Part shown: positions 18,359 to 26,915 of the stretch, one piece after another | How the letters are laid out: every line of letters begins with the position of its first letter | Position numbering within the stretch: position 1 is the stretch's first letter | DNA from: Muricauda sp. SCSIO 64092 | GTDB taxonomy: Bacteria > Bacteroidota > Bacteroidia > Flavobacteriales > Flavobacteriaceae | Length of the DNA: 64,000 bases | Assembly (NCBI RefSeq): GCF_023016285.1 | Contig: NZ_CP095413.1 | Span: 5,346,501-5,410,500, forward strand | Direction of reading: 5' to 3' | Notes under the pieces: model-generated | Seen by the model: the letters and a program-made list of their open reading frames with translations, nothing else | Told to the model about the DNA's origin: nothing | Database searches by the model: none | Position numbers and translations under genes: made by a program

Positions 18359-19204
18359 CTAAGGAATCCATTTGTCCTTGCCAAAATTTGGTTTTCGTTT
18401 TTCTAAAAAAGCATTTCTTCCTTCTATGGCCTCATCGGTCATATACGCCAAACGTGTGGCCTCTCCCGCGAATACCTGTTGTCCTACCATACCATCATCC
18501 GTGAGGTTCATGGCAAACTTCAACATTTTAATGGAAGTTGGCGATTTCGCCAGAACCTCCTGTGCCCATTGGTAGGCCGTAGCTTCCAACTCCCCATGTG
18601 GGACAACGGCATTGACCATCCCCATTTCATAGGCTTCCTGGGCCGAATAATTACGCCCCAAAAAAAAGATTTCCCTTGCTTTTTTCTGTCCCACCATTTT
18701 AGCCAAATAGGCAGATCCATATCCCCCATCAAAACTGGTCACATCGGCATCGGTCTGTTTAAATATGGCATGCTCCTTACTGGCCAAGGTCATATCACAG
18801 ACCACGTGTAGGCTATGTCCTCCACCTACGGCCCAGCCCGGGACTACGGCAATGACCACCTTGGGCATAAAGCGAATTAACCGTTGTACTTCCAAAATGT
18901 TCAGACGATGGTATCCATCTTCCCCTACGTAGCCTTGATGTCCCCTGGCCTTTTGATCACCACCACTGCAAAACGCCCAACCCCCGTCCTTGGGTGAGGG
19001 CCCCTCCCCAGAAAGGAGAACAACCCCTATTGAGGTATCCTCCTGGGCATCATAAAATGCGCGGTACAACTCGCTTGTGGTTTTGGGACGAAAGGCATTG
19101 CGGACCTCTGGTCGATTAAAGGCGATACGGGCGACACCCTCACATTTTTTATACGTAATATCTTCAAATTCGATGGCGGTTTGCCAGTTAGGTGCGTCTT
19201 TCAT
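18359..19204 (-). CDS. menB: 1,4-dihydroxy-2-naphthoyl-CoA synthase
   Basis: A 281-residue crotonase-fold protein that matches MenB over its full length. MenB closes the second ring of the menaquinone precursor from o-succinylbenzoyl-CoA in the cytoplasm. Diagnostic stretches are FCSGGDQKARGHQGYV, VVPGWAVGGGHSLHV, TDADVTSFDGGYGSAY and the ending FGKDKWIP. It is the last gene of a minus-strand trio, 5 bases after a small membrane protein which itself overlaps satD. Menaquinone synthesis is normal for this phylum, but other men genes are not within the window. Confidence 0.95.
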   Translation of the reverse strand: MKDAPNWQTAIEFEDITYKKCEGVARIAFNRPEVRNAFRPKTTSELYRAFYDAQEDTSIGVVLLSGEGPSPKDGGWAFCSGGDQKARGHQGYVGEDGYHRLNILEVQRLIRFMPKVVIAVVPGWAVGGGHSLHVVCDMTLASKEHAIFKQTDADVTSFDGGYGSAYLAKMVGQKKAREIFFLGRNYSAQEAYEMGMVNAVVPHGELEATAYQWAQEVLAKSPTSIKMLKFAMNLTDDGMVGQQVFAGEATRLAYMTDEAIEGRNAFLEKRKPNFGKDKWIP

Positions 19205-19209
19205 TTATT

Positions 19210-19566
19210 TCAATTGAATTTTAATACTTCCTTGAACAACAAATAGGTGACCACCGCTCCTGCGATTGATAGAAAGTTTCCAACAACAAAGTAGTCATTA
19301 CTCACTTTTCTTTCTTTATCGCTATCCAATCGTGTCCCTAGTTTTATGGCACCAAATAATACCAAAGCACCTCCCTGCAGGTTTGATAACAACAAAAATG
19401 CGAGAAACAACCTTTCCAAAAACCCCTTGAGCCATGAAGTGAACTTTTCCGTATTGTTCGTAATGGGGTTTTTGGGATTCAACCATTTTGAAACGGCATA
19501 GAATATAATGATCAAAAATACTTCGACCATGATCCAATAAAGGATTTGATATTTTATATCACTCAT
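19210..19566 (-). CDS. Small membrane protein linked to SatD
   Basis: A 118-residue protein with three to four hydrophobic segments (about 8-26, 52-75, 92-112) and no recognised enzymatic motif. The charged loop (KLGTRLDSDKERKVSNDYF) lies between helices. Its start overlaps the end of the SatD-family gene by 8 bases, and menB follows after 5 bases, so all three are probably on one transcript. Small membrane partners adjoin SatD genes in other Bacteroidota, to my recollection, which would make it the membrane half of a two-gene unit. The function is unknown. Confidence 0.7.
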   Translation of the reverse strand: MSDIKYQILYWIMVEVFLIIIFYAVSKWLNPKNPITNNTEKFTSWLKGFLERLFLAFLLLSNLQGGALVLFGAIKLGTRLDSDKERKVSNDYFVVGNFLSIAGAVVTYLLFKEVLKFN

Positions 19567-20197
19567 TACCTATAATTTGAAAAACAAGCTGTTTTACGAT
19601 ATTGTATTCATCGATTCGCAATGATTTCCCTTTTTTCCATGCACCTGAGCGCGTTTTATAAAGTCCTATTCTTTTAAGATCCTTGTAATCCTTATGCTTT
19701 AGAAAGGCCGATACGATCTCAAATTCCGACAGTTTCCATTCAGACTTTATGGATTGATAGAGTTTCATGCACAATCGTAGCTGATCATCCAGGTGTTCGT
19801 TTATAGCAATGAAATAGTTATCCCCGGCTTCTTTTGCCGTTGTGAGGGCCTCCCTGGCCCTGGTCAGTCCGGGACCATACATTTCATAAGCAATCTCTTT
19901 GTTGATTTCAGTTTCTATTTCCCCAAAGACCAAGGAATATCTAAGCCCATAGGGATAGTGCGCTTCTATGATCTGCTCCTCCAAAAAAAATAGCAGATCA
20001 AAAAGGGTTTTGGTGCTATTGACAATACCTTGAAATTCATCACCCAGGGTAATGGTCAATGGTGAAATGATGTGATGGGTAAACTCGGTATTTGCTAATT
20101 TTACCAATGCTTTGAATTGGTGCATGAAATCATCATTTTTATTGATGTGACGACTTGAGATAATATCCGCCATTATGATATGATGACTTGCTGCCAT
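19559..20197 (-). CDS. SatD family protein
   Basis: A 212-residue protein whose N-terminus (IIMADIISSR) and central LGDEFQGIV match the SatD family, named after a streptococcal acid-tolerance locus; the fold resembles nucleotide-cyclase-like sheets in some predictions. The C-terminal part (EFEIVSAFLKHKDYKDLKRIGLYKTRSGAWKKGKSLRI) looks like a winged or HTH-type DNA-binding end, consistent with regulation. No signal peptide. The gene heads the transcript with the membrane protein and menB. Three copies of a 29-base repeat lie directly upstream and may be its own operator. Confidence 0.8.
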   Translation of the reverse strand: MAASHHIIMADIISSRHINKNDDFMHQFKALVKLANTEFTHHIISPLTITLGDEFQGIVNSTKTLFDLLFFLEEQIIEAHYPYGLRYSLVFGEIETEINKEIAYEMYGPGLTRAREALTTAKEAGDNYFIAINEHLDDQLRLCMKLYQSIKSEWKLSEFEIVSAFLKHKDYKDLKRIGLYKTRSGAWKKGKSLRIDEYNIVKQLVFQIIGNE

Positions 20198-20207
20198 TCT
20201 TGTTTCT

Positions 20208-20290
20208 TGTTTTTGGAAATATATGAATTTATTTCCTTTTTATGGAAACAATAAGAGAAATTTCCGCTTTATGGAAATATAGAAACAGGC
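20208..20290. repeat. 29-bp tandem repeats with GGAAA/TTTCC half sites, candidate operator
   Basis: GGAAA occurs at 20215, 20244 and 20273, an exact 29-base period. TTTCC follows at 20232 and 20261, again 29 bases apart, so two full inverted-repeat units plus a half unit are present. On the minus strand TATATTTC, one base off the phylum's -7 element, overlaps the first unit 18 bases from the satD start. A regulator bound here would block that promoter. Confidence 0.6.
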
Positions 20291-20383
20291 TTTGGGGCCG
20301 TTTACCCCTCTCACCAAAAAGAAGTACGACGGACAGCCATTTAAAGCAACCATCTTGGAAGATTGCCATCAATCTAAAAAGGA

Positions 20384-21190
20384 ATGGCAATGAAAAGGTT
20401 TATAGTATTCGTCCTATCGTTCATAATATTTAGCTGTAGTACTGATGATCAAATCAACGCTGAATACTCGGAATATATCACAGGGAACTCAATAGATACG
20501 GACATCAATTTTATGCCCGAAGAGATATACAACACCAACGAAACACAAGAACCATCGTTAACACTAAAATTAATTACTGCCGAAGATTTCCCCTGTATTA
20601 CGTATATTTTATCCACAACGGAATTTACTCGTGGCAATGAAATTATCATACGATTTGATGATATCATCAAACCGGAATGGTGTTTTACTGCCATTGGACC
20701 TGCAGTTTCCTATCTTGATTTACCGGAAAACACCAAGAAAGTTACTTTTATCAATGGAAATGTAGTCGATCAATACGCTGTGGAAATCAATCAGGAAAAA
20801 GTTTCAATCACACGTATCGAAAAGAACTTTACAACTTCTTTGTACCCCACCACTTTTAGAATTCCAAAAAACTCATTTGCTTACGTTTGTGGCACAAACA
20901 CGGATAACACCAATATTTACAATGATTTTCTAGCACTATTGGAACAGAATCCGGACTTTGTGGAGTTTGAGTTTGAAGGGGAAGGAAGAATACCCTATCC
21001 TGAAAGTTCTGATGGAAATTGGGTCAACCATCCTTCTAGATTCTTCCTATATTCAGATGTTGGGGAATTTGCCAATTTGGCCAATATCCTTACTGACTTT
21101 TCATCAGAAAACATTGAAGAAAATTCCGGAGTGACCATTTTAATCCAGGGTTGGAACAATATCATATATGGCAGTTGGATACAAAACTAA
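20384..21190 (+). CDS. Lipoprotein of unknown function
   Basis: A 268-residue protein (or 266 from ATG 20390) with a lipobox signal ending IIFSC. The rest is soluble and acidic with many Asn/Thr, typical of surface or periplasmic lipoproteins of this phylum. A TTEFTRGNEIIIRFDDI segment and later beta-rich stretches suggest an immunoglobulin-like sandwich, but no family is recognised. It stands alone: divergent from satD and 224 bases ahead of the YCII gene. No regulatory site could be assigned. Confidence 0.7.
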   Translation: MAMKRFIVFVLSFIIFSCSTDDQINAEYSEYITGNSIDTDINFMPEEIYNTNETQEPSLTLKLITAEDFPCITYILSTTEFTRGNEIIIRFDDIIKPEWCFTAIGPAVSYLDLPENTKKVTFINGNVVDQYAVEINQEKVSITRIEKNFTTSLYPTTFRIPKNSFAYVCGTNTDNTNIYNDFLALLEQNPDFVEFEFEGEGRIPYPESSDGNWVNHPSRFFLYSDVGEFANLANILTDFSSENIEENSGVTILIQGWNNIIYGSWIQN

Positions 21191-21414
21191 AAGCTGTGCA
21201 AATACCATATTCCCATTTCCTTTGTTTCCCTTAAAATTTGTTGACCATTACCATTGGAAGGCTAACTTTATATAGCTTTATGTAGGCAACGAGGCATGGT
21301 AGCCACTAAATCCTAAGCAGAAAAAACCGGACTATTGTCCAGTTTCCAAGTTTTCAATCATTATGGATATAAACCTTTAGTAGTTATTCATTGAACTCAT
21401 TTAAAACAAAAAAC

Positions 21415-21765
21415 ATGAAAGATTTTATGATGCTGTTCCACAGCGAGCCCGATCCTGATTTTAACCCAACTCCAGCGCAAATAGAAGAAGAGGTCAAAGC
21501 CTGGCAAGATTGGATGGACGGAATTGGCGCACAAGGCAAACTCAAAAATCCGGGTGAGGCCCTGGGATTTGAAGGAAAGACCATGCATGCGGATGGAACC
21601 ATTACCGATGGCCCCTATGCAGAAGTAAAAGAGATTGTGGGAGGTTTTATGATCGTATCGGCAGTTTCCATTGAAGAAACCATCCAACTTAGTAAGGGAT
21701 GTCCCGTACTGAGTAGCGGCGGCAAAGTGGAAATTAGGGATATTATGGTCCTGGACGGTATGTAA
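21415..21765 (+). CDS. YCII-related (DGPF) domain protein
   Basis: A 116-residue ferredoxin-like-fold protein of the YCII family. ATG 21415 is used; the frame could extend to a TTG at 21391. Family marks are MLFHSEPD at the N-terminus and ITDGPYAEVKEIVGGFMIV, the DGPF-type signature. It lies 26 bases upstream of an ECF42-type sigma factor gene. The two are a known conserved pair in many bacteria: the sigma factor controls the YCII gene. The biochemical role of YCII proteins is unclear. A short inverted repeat (GGAC-TATT-GTCC, about 21329-21340) lies upstream and may belong to its control. Confidence 0.85.
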   Translation: MKDFMMLFHSEPDPDFNPTPAQIEEEVKAWQDWMDGIGAQGKLKNPGEALGFEGKTMHADGTITDGPYAEVKEIVGGFMIVSAVSIEETIQLSKGCPVLSSGGKVEIRDIMVLDGM

Positions 21766-21791
21766 TACATCGTGTAACGGTAAGCAATCCT

Positions 21792-23012
21792 ATGGACAAC
21801 GAACAACTGTCCGAGATATTTAAGTCTGAGTACAGCAACTTGATTGCTGTACTCTGCAATTATTATGGGCTGGCCGATCTGCAATTGGCGGAGGATATTG
21901 TATCCGAAACCTTTCTTAGGGCCACAAAGGCCTGGTCCCATAAGGGCATTCCCAACTTTCCAAAAGCATGGCTTCGGAAAGTTGCCCAGAATCTGCTGTA
22001 CGAACACTACAGAAGAAAAAAAATCTACACGGAAAAAATCATCCCTCAACTGGATGCGGGAAACGGACAAACCAACCCTATCGAGATTACGGACAAAATA
22101 ATTGAAGACAGTCAGCTTCAGATGCTGTTTGTGCTCTGTGATCCCAAACTCAATAACGAATCCCAGCTTTGTATTGCCCTGCGAATTTTATGTGGTTTCA
22201 GTATTGATGAGATTGCCAAGGCGCTTTTATCAAACAGAGAAACCATTACCAAAAGAATATACCGGGCCAAAAAAGCCATTAAAGAACGTAATCGAATTGA
22301 AACGAATCTTGCGGCAGACCAATATGTTTCAAGGCTTGACAATGTATTGCGGGTCATTTATCTACTGTTTAACGAAGGGTATTACAGCAGTGTCAATGAA
22401 GAAAGTATCCGTCACGAAATATGCTGGGAAGCCCTACGATTGAGTCTTTTCCTGTCTCGGCAAAAAATCTTTCCAAAACCAAAAATATACGCCCTTATCG
22501 CCCTAATGTGTTTCCATGCCTCCAGATTGGATGCCAGGACATTCGGGGAACACGGTGATCTTTTGTACCATGAACAAGATAAAGGAAAATGGGACAAGGA
22601 TTTAATTCAAAAAGGCAGAAAATACCTAAAGCGCTCTGCGGCCGGCAATGAGGTAACCAAGTACCATCTGGAGGCTGCGATCGCTTATTGGCACACCGAG
22701 GAAACCAAGGAAAAATGGAATAGCATATTGGCGTTGTACGACCAATTGCTCGCTATAGCATATTCGCCTATCATAGCCATGAATCGGACGTATGCCATGG
22801 CCAAAGCAAATTCCGTGGATGAGGCCATTCAAGAAGCCCATAAATTGGAGCTAAAGGAGAACCACCACTATTTCTGTTTGTTGGCCGAACTTTATCGTAT
22901 GAAGAACAATACGGATATGGAAATGGACTGTTTACACAAAGCCATGGCATTCGCCAACAAGAAAAATGAAAAGGAATTGATCCAGGACAGATTGGAAAAA
23001 GCAAGGGGATGA
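21792..23012 (+). CDS. ECF42-type RNA polymerase sigma factor
   Basis: A 406-residue extracytoplasmic-function sigma factor. Region 2 is seen in the first 90 residues (SNLIAVLCNYYGLADLQLAEDIVSE, split here by description only), region 4 at about 110-165 with SIDEIAKALLSNRETITKRIYRAKK-like HTH character. A long C-terminal extension of about 220 residues follows with LLFNEGYYSS and TPR-like helices, the DUF6596 extension that defines ECF41/42-style factors without a classical anti-sigma. In ECF42 this extension is needed for activity. Its partner YCII gene is 26 bases upstream, as expected for the group. Confidence 0.9.
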   Translation: MDNEQLSEIFKSEYSNLIAVLCNYYGLADLQLAEDIVSETFLRATKAWSHKGIPNFPKAWLRKVAQNLLYEHYRRKKIYTEKIIPQLDAGNGQTNPIEITDKIIEDSQLQMLFVLCDPKLNNESQLCIALRILCGFSIDEIAKALLSNRETITKRIYRAKKAIKERNRIETNLAADQYVSRLDNVLRVIYLLFNEGYYSSVNEESIRHEICWEALRLSLFLSRQKIFPKPKIYALIALMCFHASRLDARTFGEHGDLLYHEQDKGKWDKDLIQKGRKYLKRSAAGNEVTKYHLEAAIAYWHTEETKEKWNSILALYDQLLAIAYSPIIAMNRTYAMAKANSVDEAIQEAHKLELKENHHYFCLLAELYRMKNNTDMEMDCLHKAMAFANKKNEKELIQDRLEKARG

Positions 23013-23109
23013 CCAGGGGTTTCCTTTGCCGTCCAGTGGGCTTGTCAACGGAAACCATTTTTTGTATCCTGTTACGGAAAATTTAAAATGTCTTCCCTTG
23101 TTGAATCAT

Positions 23110-23117
23110 TATCTTTG
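23110..23117 (+). promoter_or_regulatory. Promoter -7 element of mutS2
   Basis: TATCTTTG matches the Bacteroidota consensus TAnnTTTG and ends 18 bases before the mutS2 ATG. No clear -33 TTTG could be assigned. Confidence 0.55.
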
Positions 23118-23135
23118 CCCCGCTAGAAGAGGAAC

Positions 23136-25307
23136 ATGGAACCCATTCATTCAAAAACCCTACAGGACTTAGAATTTCCCGCCGTTTTGGAACAACTTGC
23201 TGCCCGTTGTACCACGGAATTGGGCAAGGAATCTGCAATGGAACTTGAACCGCTGACCCACCAGGAAACCCTGATGCAACAATTGGGGCAAACCTCGGAA
23301 TATTTGGCTTCCTTTTCCAATGAAAACCGTATTCCCAACCATGGTTTTGATGCAATCACCAAGGAATTGAAATTACTTCAAATAGAAAATACTGTTTTGG
23401 AGGTTTCCGGATTTCGGCGGATTGCCCATTTATGTACTACCATATCCCTGCACAAGAAGTTTTTTAAAGAGTTCAAGGAATACTATCCGCTATTGTTTGC
23501 ATTCACGGAGGGAATCCAGGAAAACACCTTTATCCCCAACGAGATTGGAGCGGTCATTGACAAATTCGGAGAGATTCGCGATAACGCCTCGGTCGAGTTA
23601 AAACGGATTCGTTTGGATATCAATACGGTGCGCGGTAAGATCAATCAAAGTTTTGGCGCTGCCCTTTCCCGTTATCTGTCGGCCGATTTTTTGGACGACA
23701 TTAAGGAATCCATTGTGGAAAACAGGAGGGTTTTGGCCGTTAAGGCCATGCACCGCCGTAAAGTGAAGGGTACGGTCATGGGAAATTCAAAAACGGGAAG
23801 TATCGTATATATTGTTCCCGAAACCACTTTACAGTATAGCACGGAACTTAGCAATCTGGAGTTTGAGGAAAAAGAGGAAATTCGACGCATCCTGTTGGAA
23901 CTCACCAATGCCATTCGCCCAGAGGCTTCGGCATTGGAAACCTTCCAGTACTTTTTGACCCATATGGATATGACCGCGGCCAAGGCCAAATACGCATCGG
24001 AAATGAACGCGCTGTTGCCTGAAATCAGTGCGGAACGAAAACTGATCCTGCGAGACGCCTACCACCCACTGCTGTATTTGACCAACAAACAAAAAAAGGA
24101 AAGAACCTGGCCACAGACCATAGAACTACAACAAAACAATCGGATTATCGTGATTTCCGGTCCCAATGCAGGAGGAAAAAGTATTACGTTGAAGACCATT
24201 GGGTTACTTCAGGTAATGCTCCAATCCGGACTGTTAATCCCTGTTCATGAAAGGAGCACAGTATGTTTTTTTGATAAGGTCTTGACGGATATTGGTGATA
24301 ACCAATCCATAGAAAACCATTTGAGCACTTATAGTTATCGCTTAAAGAACATGAACCAGTTTTTAAAGCGATGCAATAACCGTACGCTATTCTTGATCGA
24401 TGAATTCGGAACGGGCTCAGATCCGGAACTTGGAGGTGCCCTGGCGGAAGCCTTTTTGGAAGTGTTTTATGAGCACGAAGCATTTGGTGTGATTACTACC
24501 CATTATGCCAATTTAAAATTGTTGGCCAATGAAATGCCCCATATGACCAATGCCAATATGCAATTTGACAACAGAACCCTGGAACCAACTTTTCAACTGG
24601 TTTTAGGGGAGGCAGGGAGTTCCTTTACGTTTGAGGTGGCCCAAAAGAATGGTATCCCCTACTCCTTGATCAACAAAGCGAAAAAGAAGATAGACCGTGG
24701 CAAGGTGCGTTTTGACGCCACCATTTCCAAATTGCAAAAAGAACGCTCCAAAATGTCCAAAACGGAATCGCGTTTACAGGACGAAGAGACCAAAGCCAAA
24801 GAGGAAGCCGCACGTTTGGAGAAGTTAAACGCCAAGATAAAGTCGAAACTCGAGAATTACCAGGAACTCTATGATCACAACCAACGTATGATCCATTTGG
24901 GCAATAAGGTGAATGATATTGCCGAACGCTATTTTCATGATCAGAAAAAACGACCATTGATTTCTGAGCTGTTACGCATTGTGGAAACCGAAAACAGCAA
25001 ACGCAAAAAATCCTCTGTCAAAGAAGCTAAGGCCAAAAAGGCCCTTAAAAAGCAAACCGCCAATGAATTGGAGCAGAAGTTGGTAAAAGTGCGGAAGGAA
25101 AAAGTGGTAAAAAAGAAAAAAGCCCTCCAAGCCGAAAAAGCCAAACCCAGACCTGTCTTCAAGATTGGGGACCGGGTTCGCATGCATGATGGCAAAGCAA
25201 TCGGCAGTATCGATACCTTGGAAAAAGGAAAAGCCATAGTGAACTATGGTCTTTTTACCACCAACGTAAGTGTGGATTTGTTGGAGTTGGTGGAGGCCAA
25301 GAAATGA
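23136..25307 (+). CDS. mutS2: MutS2 family ATPase without Smr domain
   Basis: A 723-residue MutS2-type protein. The core and lever domains occupy about 1-300; Walker A is GPNAGGKS (342-349), Walker B has Asp422-Glu423 in LIDEFGTGSDPE, and IGDNQSIENHLSTYS is the conserved ABC loop. A long Lys/Glu coiled coil follows (about 515-650), then a KOW-like beta segment (FKIGDRVRMHDGKAIG). The protein ends 50 residues later without the roughly 80-residue Smr nuclease domain of Bacillus or Helicobacter MutS2. Those proteins act in collided-ribosome rescue or recombination suppression. The lack of Smr suggests ribosome-binding or DNA-clamp ATPase function only. It is a single gene with its own promoter. 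Confidence 0.9.
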   Translation: MEPIHSKTLQDLEFPAVLEQLAARCTTELGKESAMELEPLTHQETLMQQLGQTSEYLASFSNENRIPNHGFDAITKELKLLQIENTVLEVSGFRRIAHLCTTISLHKKFFKEFKEYYPLLFAFTEGIQENTFIPNEIGAVIDKFGEIRDNASVELKRIRLDINTVRGKINQSFGAALSRYLSADFLDDIKESIVENRRVLAVKAMHRRKVKGTVMGNSKTGSIVYIVPETTLQYSTELSNLEFEEKEEIRRILLELTNAIRPEASALETFQYFLTHMDMTAAKAKYASEMNALLPEISAERKLILRDAYHPLLYLTNKQKKERTWPQTIELQQNNRIIVISGPNAGGKSITLKTIGLLQVMLQSGLLIPVHERSTVCFFDKVLTDIGDNQSIENHLSTYSYRLKNMNQFLKRCNNRTLFLIDEFGTGSDPELGGALAEAFLEVFYEHEAFGVITTHYANLKLLANEMPHMTNANMQFDNRTLEPTFQLVLGEAGSSFTFEVAQKNGIPYSLINKAKKKIDRGKVRFDATISKLQKERSKMSKTESRLQDEETKAKEEAARLEKLNAKIKSKLENYQELYDHNQRMIHLGNKVNDIAERYFHDQKKRPLISELLRIVETENSKRKKSSVKEAKAKKALKKQTANELEQKLVKVRKEKVVKKKKALQAEKAKPRPVFKIGDRVRMHDGKAIGSIDTLEKGKAIVNYGLFTTNVSVDLLELVEAKK

Positions 25308-25435
25308 CGATGTACTTTTTTAAAGAAATTCCCATCTTAAATTATAACCCAACACAGCAAAGAATACAGGTTTTTTGGGTAAAATTGTAAGAAACCTAAT
25401 TTCATAGTACTTTTTATTCATTAAATCATTTTCCA

Positions 25436-26443
25436 ATGAAACAAAGAATCCTCATTGTCGTAGTCAGTTTATTTTTTGTCGTCTCTTGTCGTACAAAATC
25501 AGAATCCAGTGCTACCACCGAAGCAGCGCAAGAAATTGAAGCGCCAACACCAGACTTTCAAATCTCATTGGCCCAATGGTCATTTCACAACGCATTTTTA
25601 GGGCCTAAGAAAGAAGGCTATTGGCAGTGGTTCGTAAAAACGTTACAAGAATCACCTGATGACATCTTATTGGGTGACGCAGATCCTAAAGACTTTCCAA
25701 AAATGGCTGCCGAATTTGGAGTCAAGTCCATTGAACTGGTGAACACCTTCTACTATGGAAAAGTTGATGATCAAGCCTTTTGGGACGATTTTAAACGGCG
25801 GTGTGAAGAAGCGGGAGTTTCTGTTGGATTGATTATGTGTGATGCATTGGGGAATCTTGGGGATGCCGATGCGGAAGCCAGAAAAAAAGCCGTGGAAAAT
25901 CATTACAAATGGGTGGATATTGCAAAGTTTTTGGGAGCACACTCCATTCGGGTCAATGCCGCCGGAGAAGGAAGTGCTAAAGAGGTGGCGTCCAATGCTG
26001 TTGACGGTCTTACGCAATTGGGCGAATATGGGGCTACCCAGGGCATCGACATTCTTGTGGAAAATCACGGCGGTTATTCCTCAAATGGGACTTGGCTGGC
26101 GGGAGTTATGGCCCAAGTGAATATGGACAATGTGGGCACACTTCCGGATTACGGCAACTTCTGTATTGAGCGTGGCCCTGATGGTTGCGTCAATGAATAC
26201 GATCGTTATAAAGGAATGTCCGAATTAATGCCATATGCAAAAGGGGTGAGTGCAAAATCACACGATTTTGACGAGAGCGGCAATGAAACCCAAACCGATT
26301 TCTATAAAATGTTGAAAATTGTAAAGGATTCCGGTTTCAAAGGGTTTATCGGTATAGAATATGAAGGCAGTACGCTTTCCGAAGAAGAGGGAATTGCCGC
26401 AACACTGGCCCTTTTAAATAAGGCGATTGATAGCATACAGTAA
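25436..26443 (+). CDS. Xylose-isomerase-like TIM barrel (sugar phosphate isomerase/epimerase) lipoprotein
   Basis: A 335-residue exported protein with lipobox FVVSC. The AP_endonuc_2 TIM barrel shows the usual metal-site segments: KSIELVNTF, ILVENHGGYSSN, LPDYGNFC, SAKSHDFDESG and FIGIEYEG, which carry Glu, His, Asp and Glu ligands. Members of this family that are secreted by Bacteroidota often take part in handling 3-keto-sugars or rare sugars together with DUF1080 proteins; such proteins are 14 kb away here, so the link is weak. The gene stands alone and is followed by hairpins. Confidence 0.85.
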   Translation: MKQRILIVVVSLFFVVSCRTKSESSATTEAAQEIEAPTPDFQISLAQWSFHNAFLGPKKEGYWQWFVKTLQESPDDILLGDADPKDFPKMAAEFGVKSIELVNTFYYGKVDDQAFWDDFKRRCEEAGVSVGLIMCDALGNLGDADAEARKKAVENHYKWVDIAKFLGAHSIRVNAAGEGSAKEVASNAVDGLTQLGEYGATQGIDILVENHGGYSSNGTWLAGVMAQVNMDNVGTLPDYGNFCIERGPDGCVNEYDRYKGMSELMPYAKGVSAKSHDFDESGNETQTDFYKMLKIVKDSGFKGFIGIEYEGSTLSEEEGIAATLALLNKAIDSIQ

Positions 26444-26510
26444 GAAATCCGGAATAAAATCCGAGGGAAAGTGGACTTTTGAATCCACTTCATTACCACT
26501 AAATTCATAA

Positions 26511-26568
26511 CAGCCGGCATCAGATTGTTGAATGCACAACCTGAGTGGCCGGCTGCTACTCATTTTTT
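26511..26568 (+). terminator. Candidate terminator after the isomerase gene
   Basis: An 8-bp GC stem (CAGCCGGC with GCCGGCTG) closes a 29-base loop that contains TTGT/ACAA, and ATTTTTTTG follows six bases later. The long loop makes the call tentative; it could also be a repeat hairpin. Confidence 0.4.
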
Positions 26569-26739
26569 TGGGTTTGAATTCTTATATAATACGTTCTACG
26601 GTAAAGTTTGTCCAGAACTTGTAGGGCCCACTTCATCAAAAATCAGTCGATAATTCTTTGCTTCTCCCGATAGTTACACATCATCCATATCATGCTCAGG
26701 TTTGAACAATTCGATGTCCCTATTTTCATTAATTAGAGG

Positions 26740-26790
26740 TGAGCGCGACGAAGGGAAATCCGTATTTCCCGCATACGTTCGAAACGACAG
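26740..26790. repeat. Palindromic intergenic repeat, copy 1
   Basis: GAGCGCGACGAAG is followed by GGAAATCCGTATTTCC, a near-perfect inverted repeat, and then GTTCGAAACGAC. The order and core match the reverse complement of the better preserved element at 28821-28894, so both belong to one dispersed family. Confidence 0.5.
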
Positions 26791-26915
26791 CATCATTGGA
26801 AATTTCATTTTTCATGGGAATACACTAACGGCCCAACACATCAAAATCCATAAACTGCTTCGTGTTTGTCCATTCCATAGTAGATAAATTGACCAAAGGC
26901 CTCTATGCCTGAGGT

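Larger units (their letters stand above)
26444..26915. other. Gene-poor region with hairpins and one repeat copy
   Basis: These 472 bases contain a GTGGA/TCCAC hairpin near 26470-26490, a strong CAGCCGGC/GCCGGCTG stem at 26511-26555 and a palindromic repeat at about 26740-26790. Short frames here show no family or clean start. The missing sensor half of the downstream regulator is not found here, so it has been lost rather than frameshifted. Confidence 0.5.

Noticed and set aside
20208..20290. The 29-base repeats as a CRISPR array
   Set aside because: Only two and a half units, no spacers between identical repeats, and no cas gene nearby; an operator reading fits better.
20242..20433. A 63-codon plus-strand frame
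   Set aside because: It starts within the 29-base repeat array and overlaps the start of a better supported lipoprotein gene.
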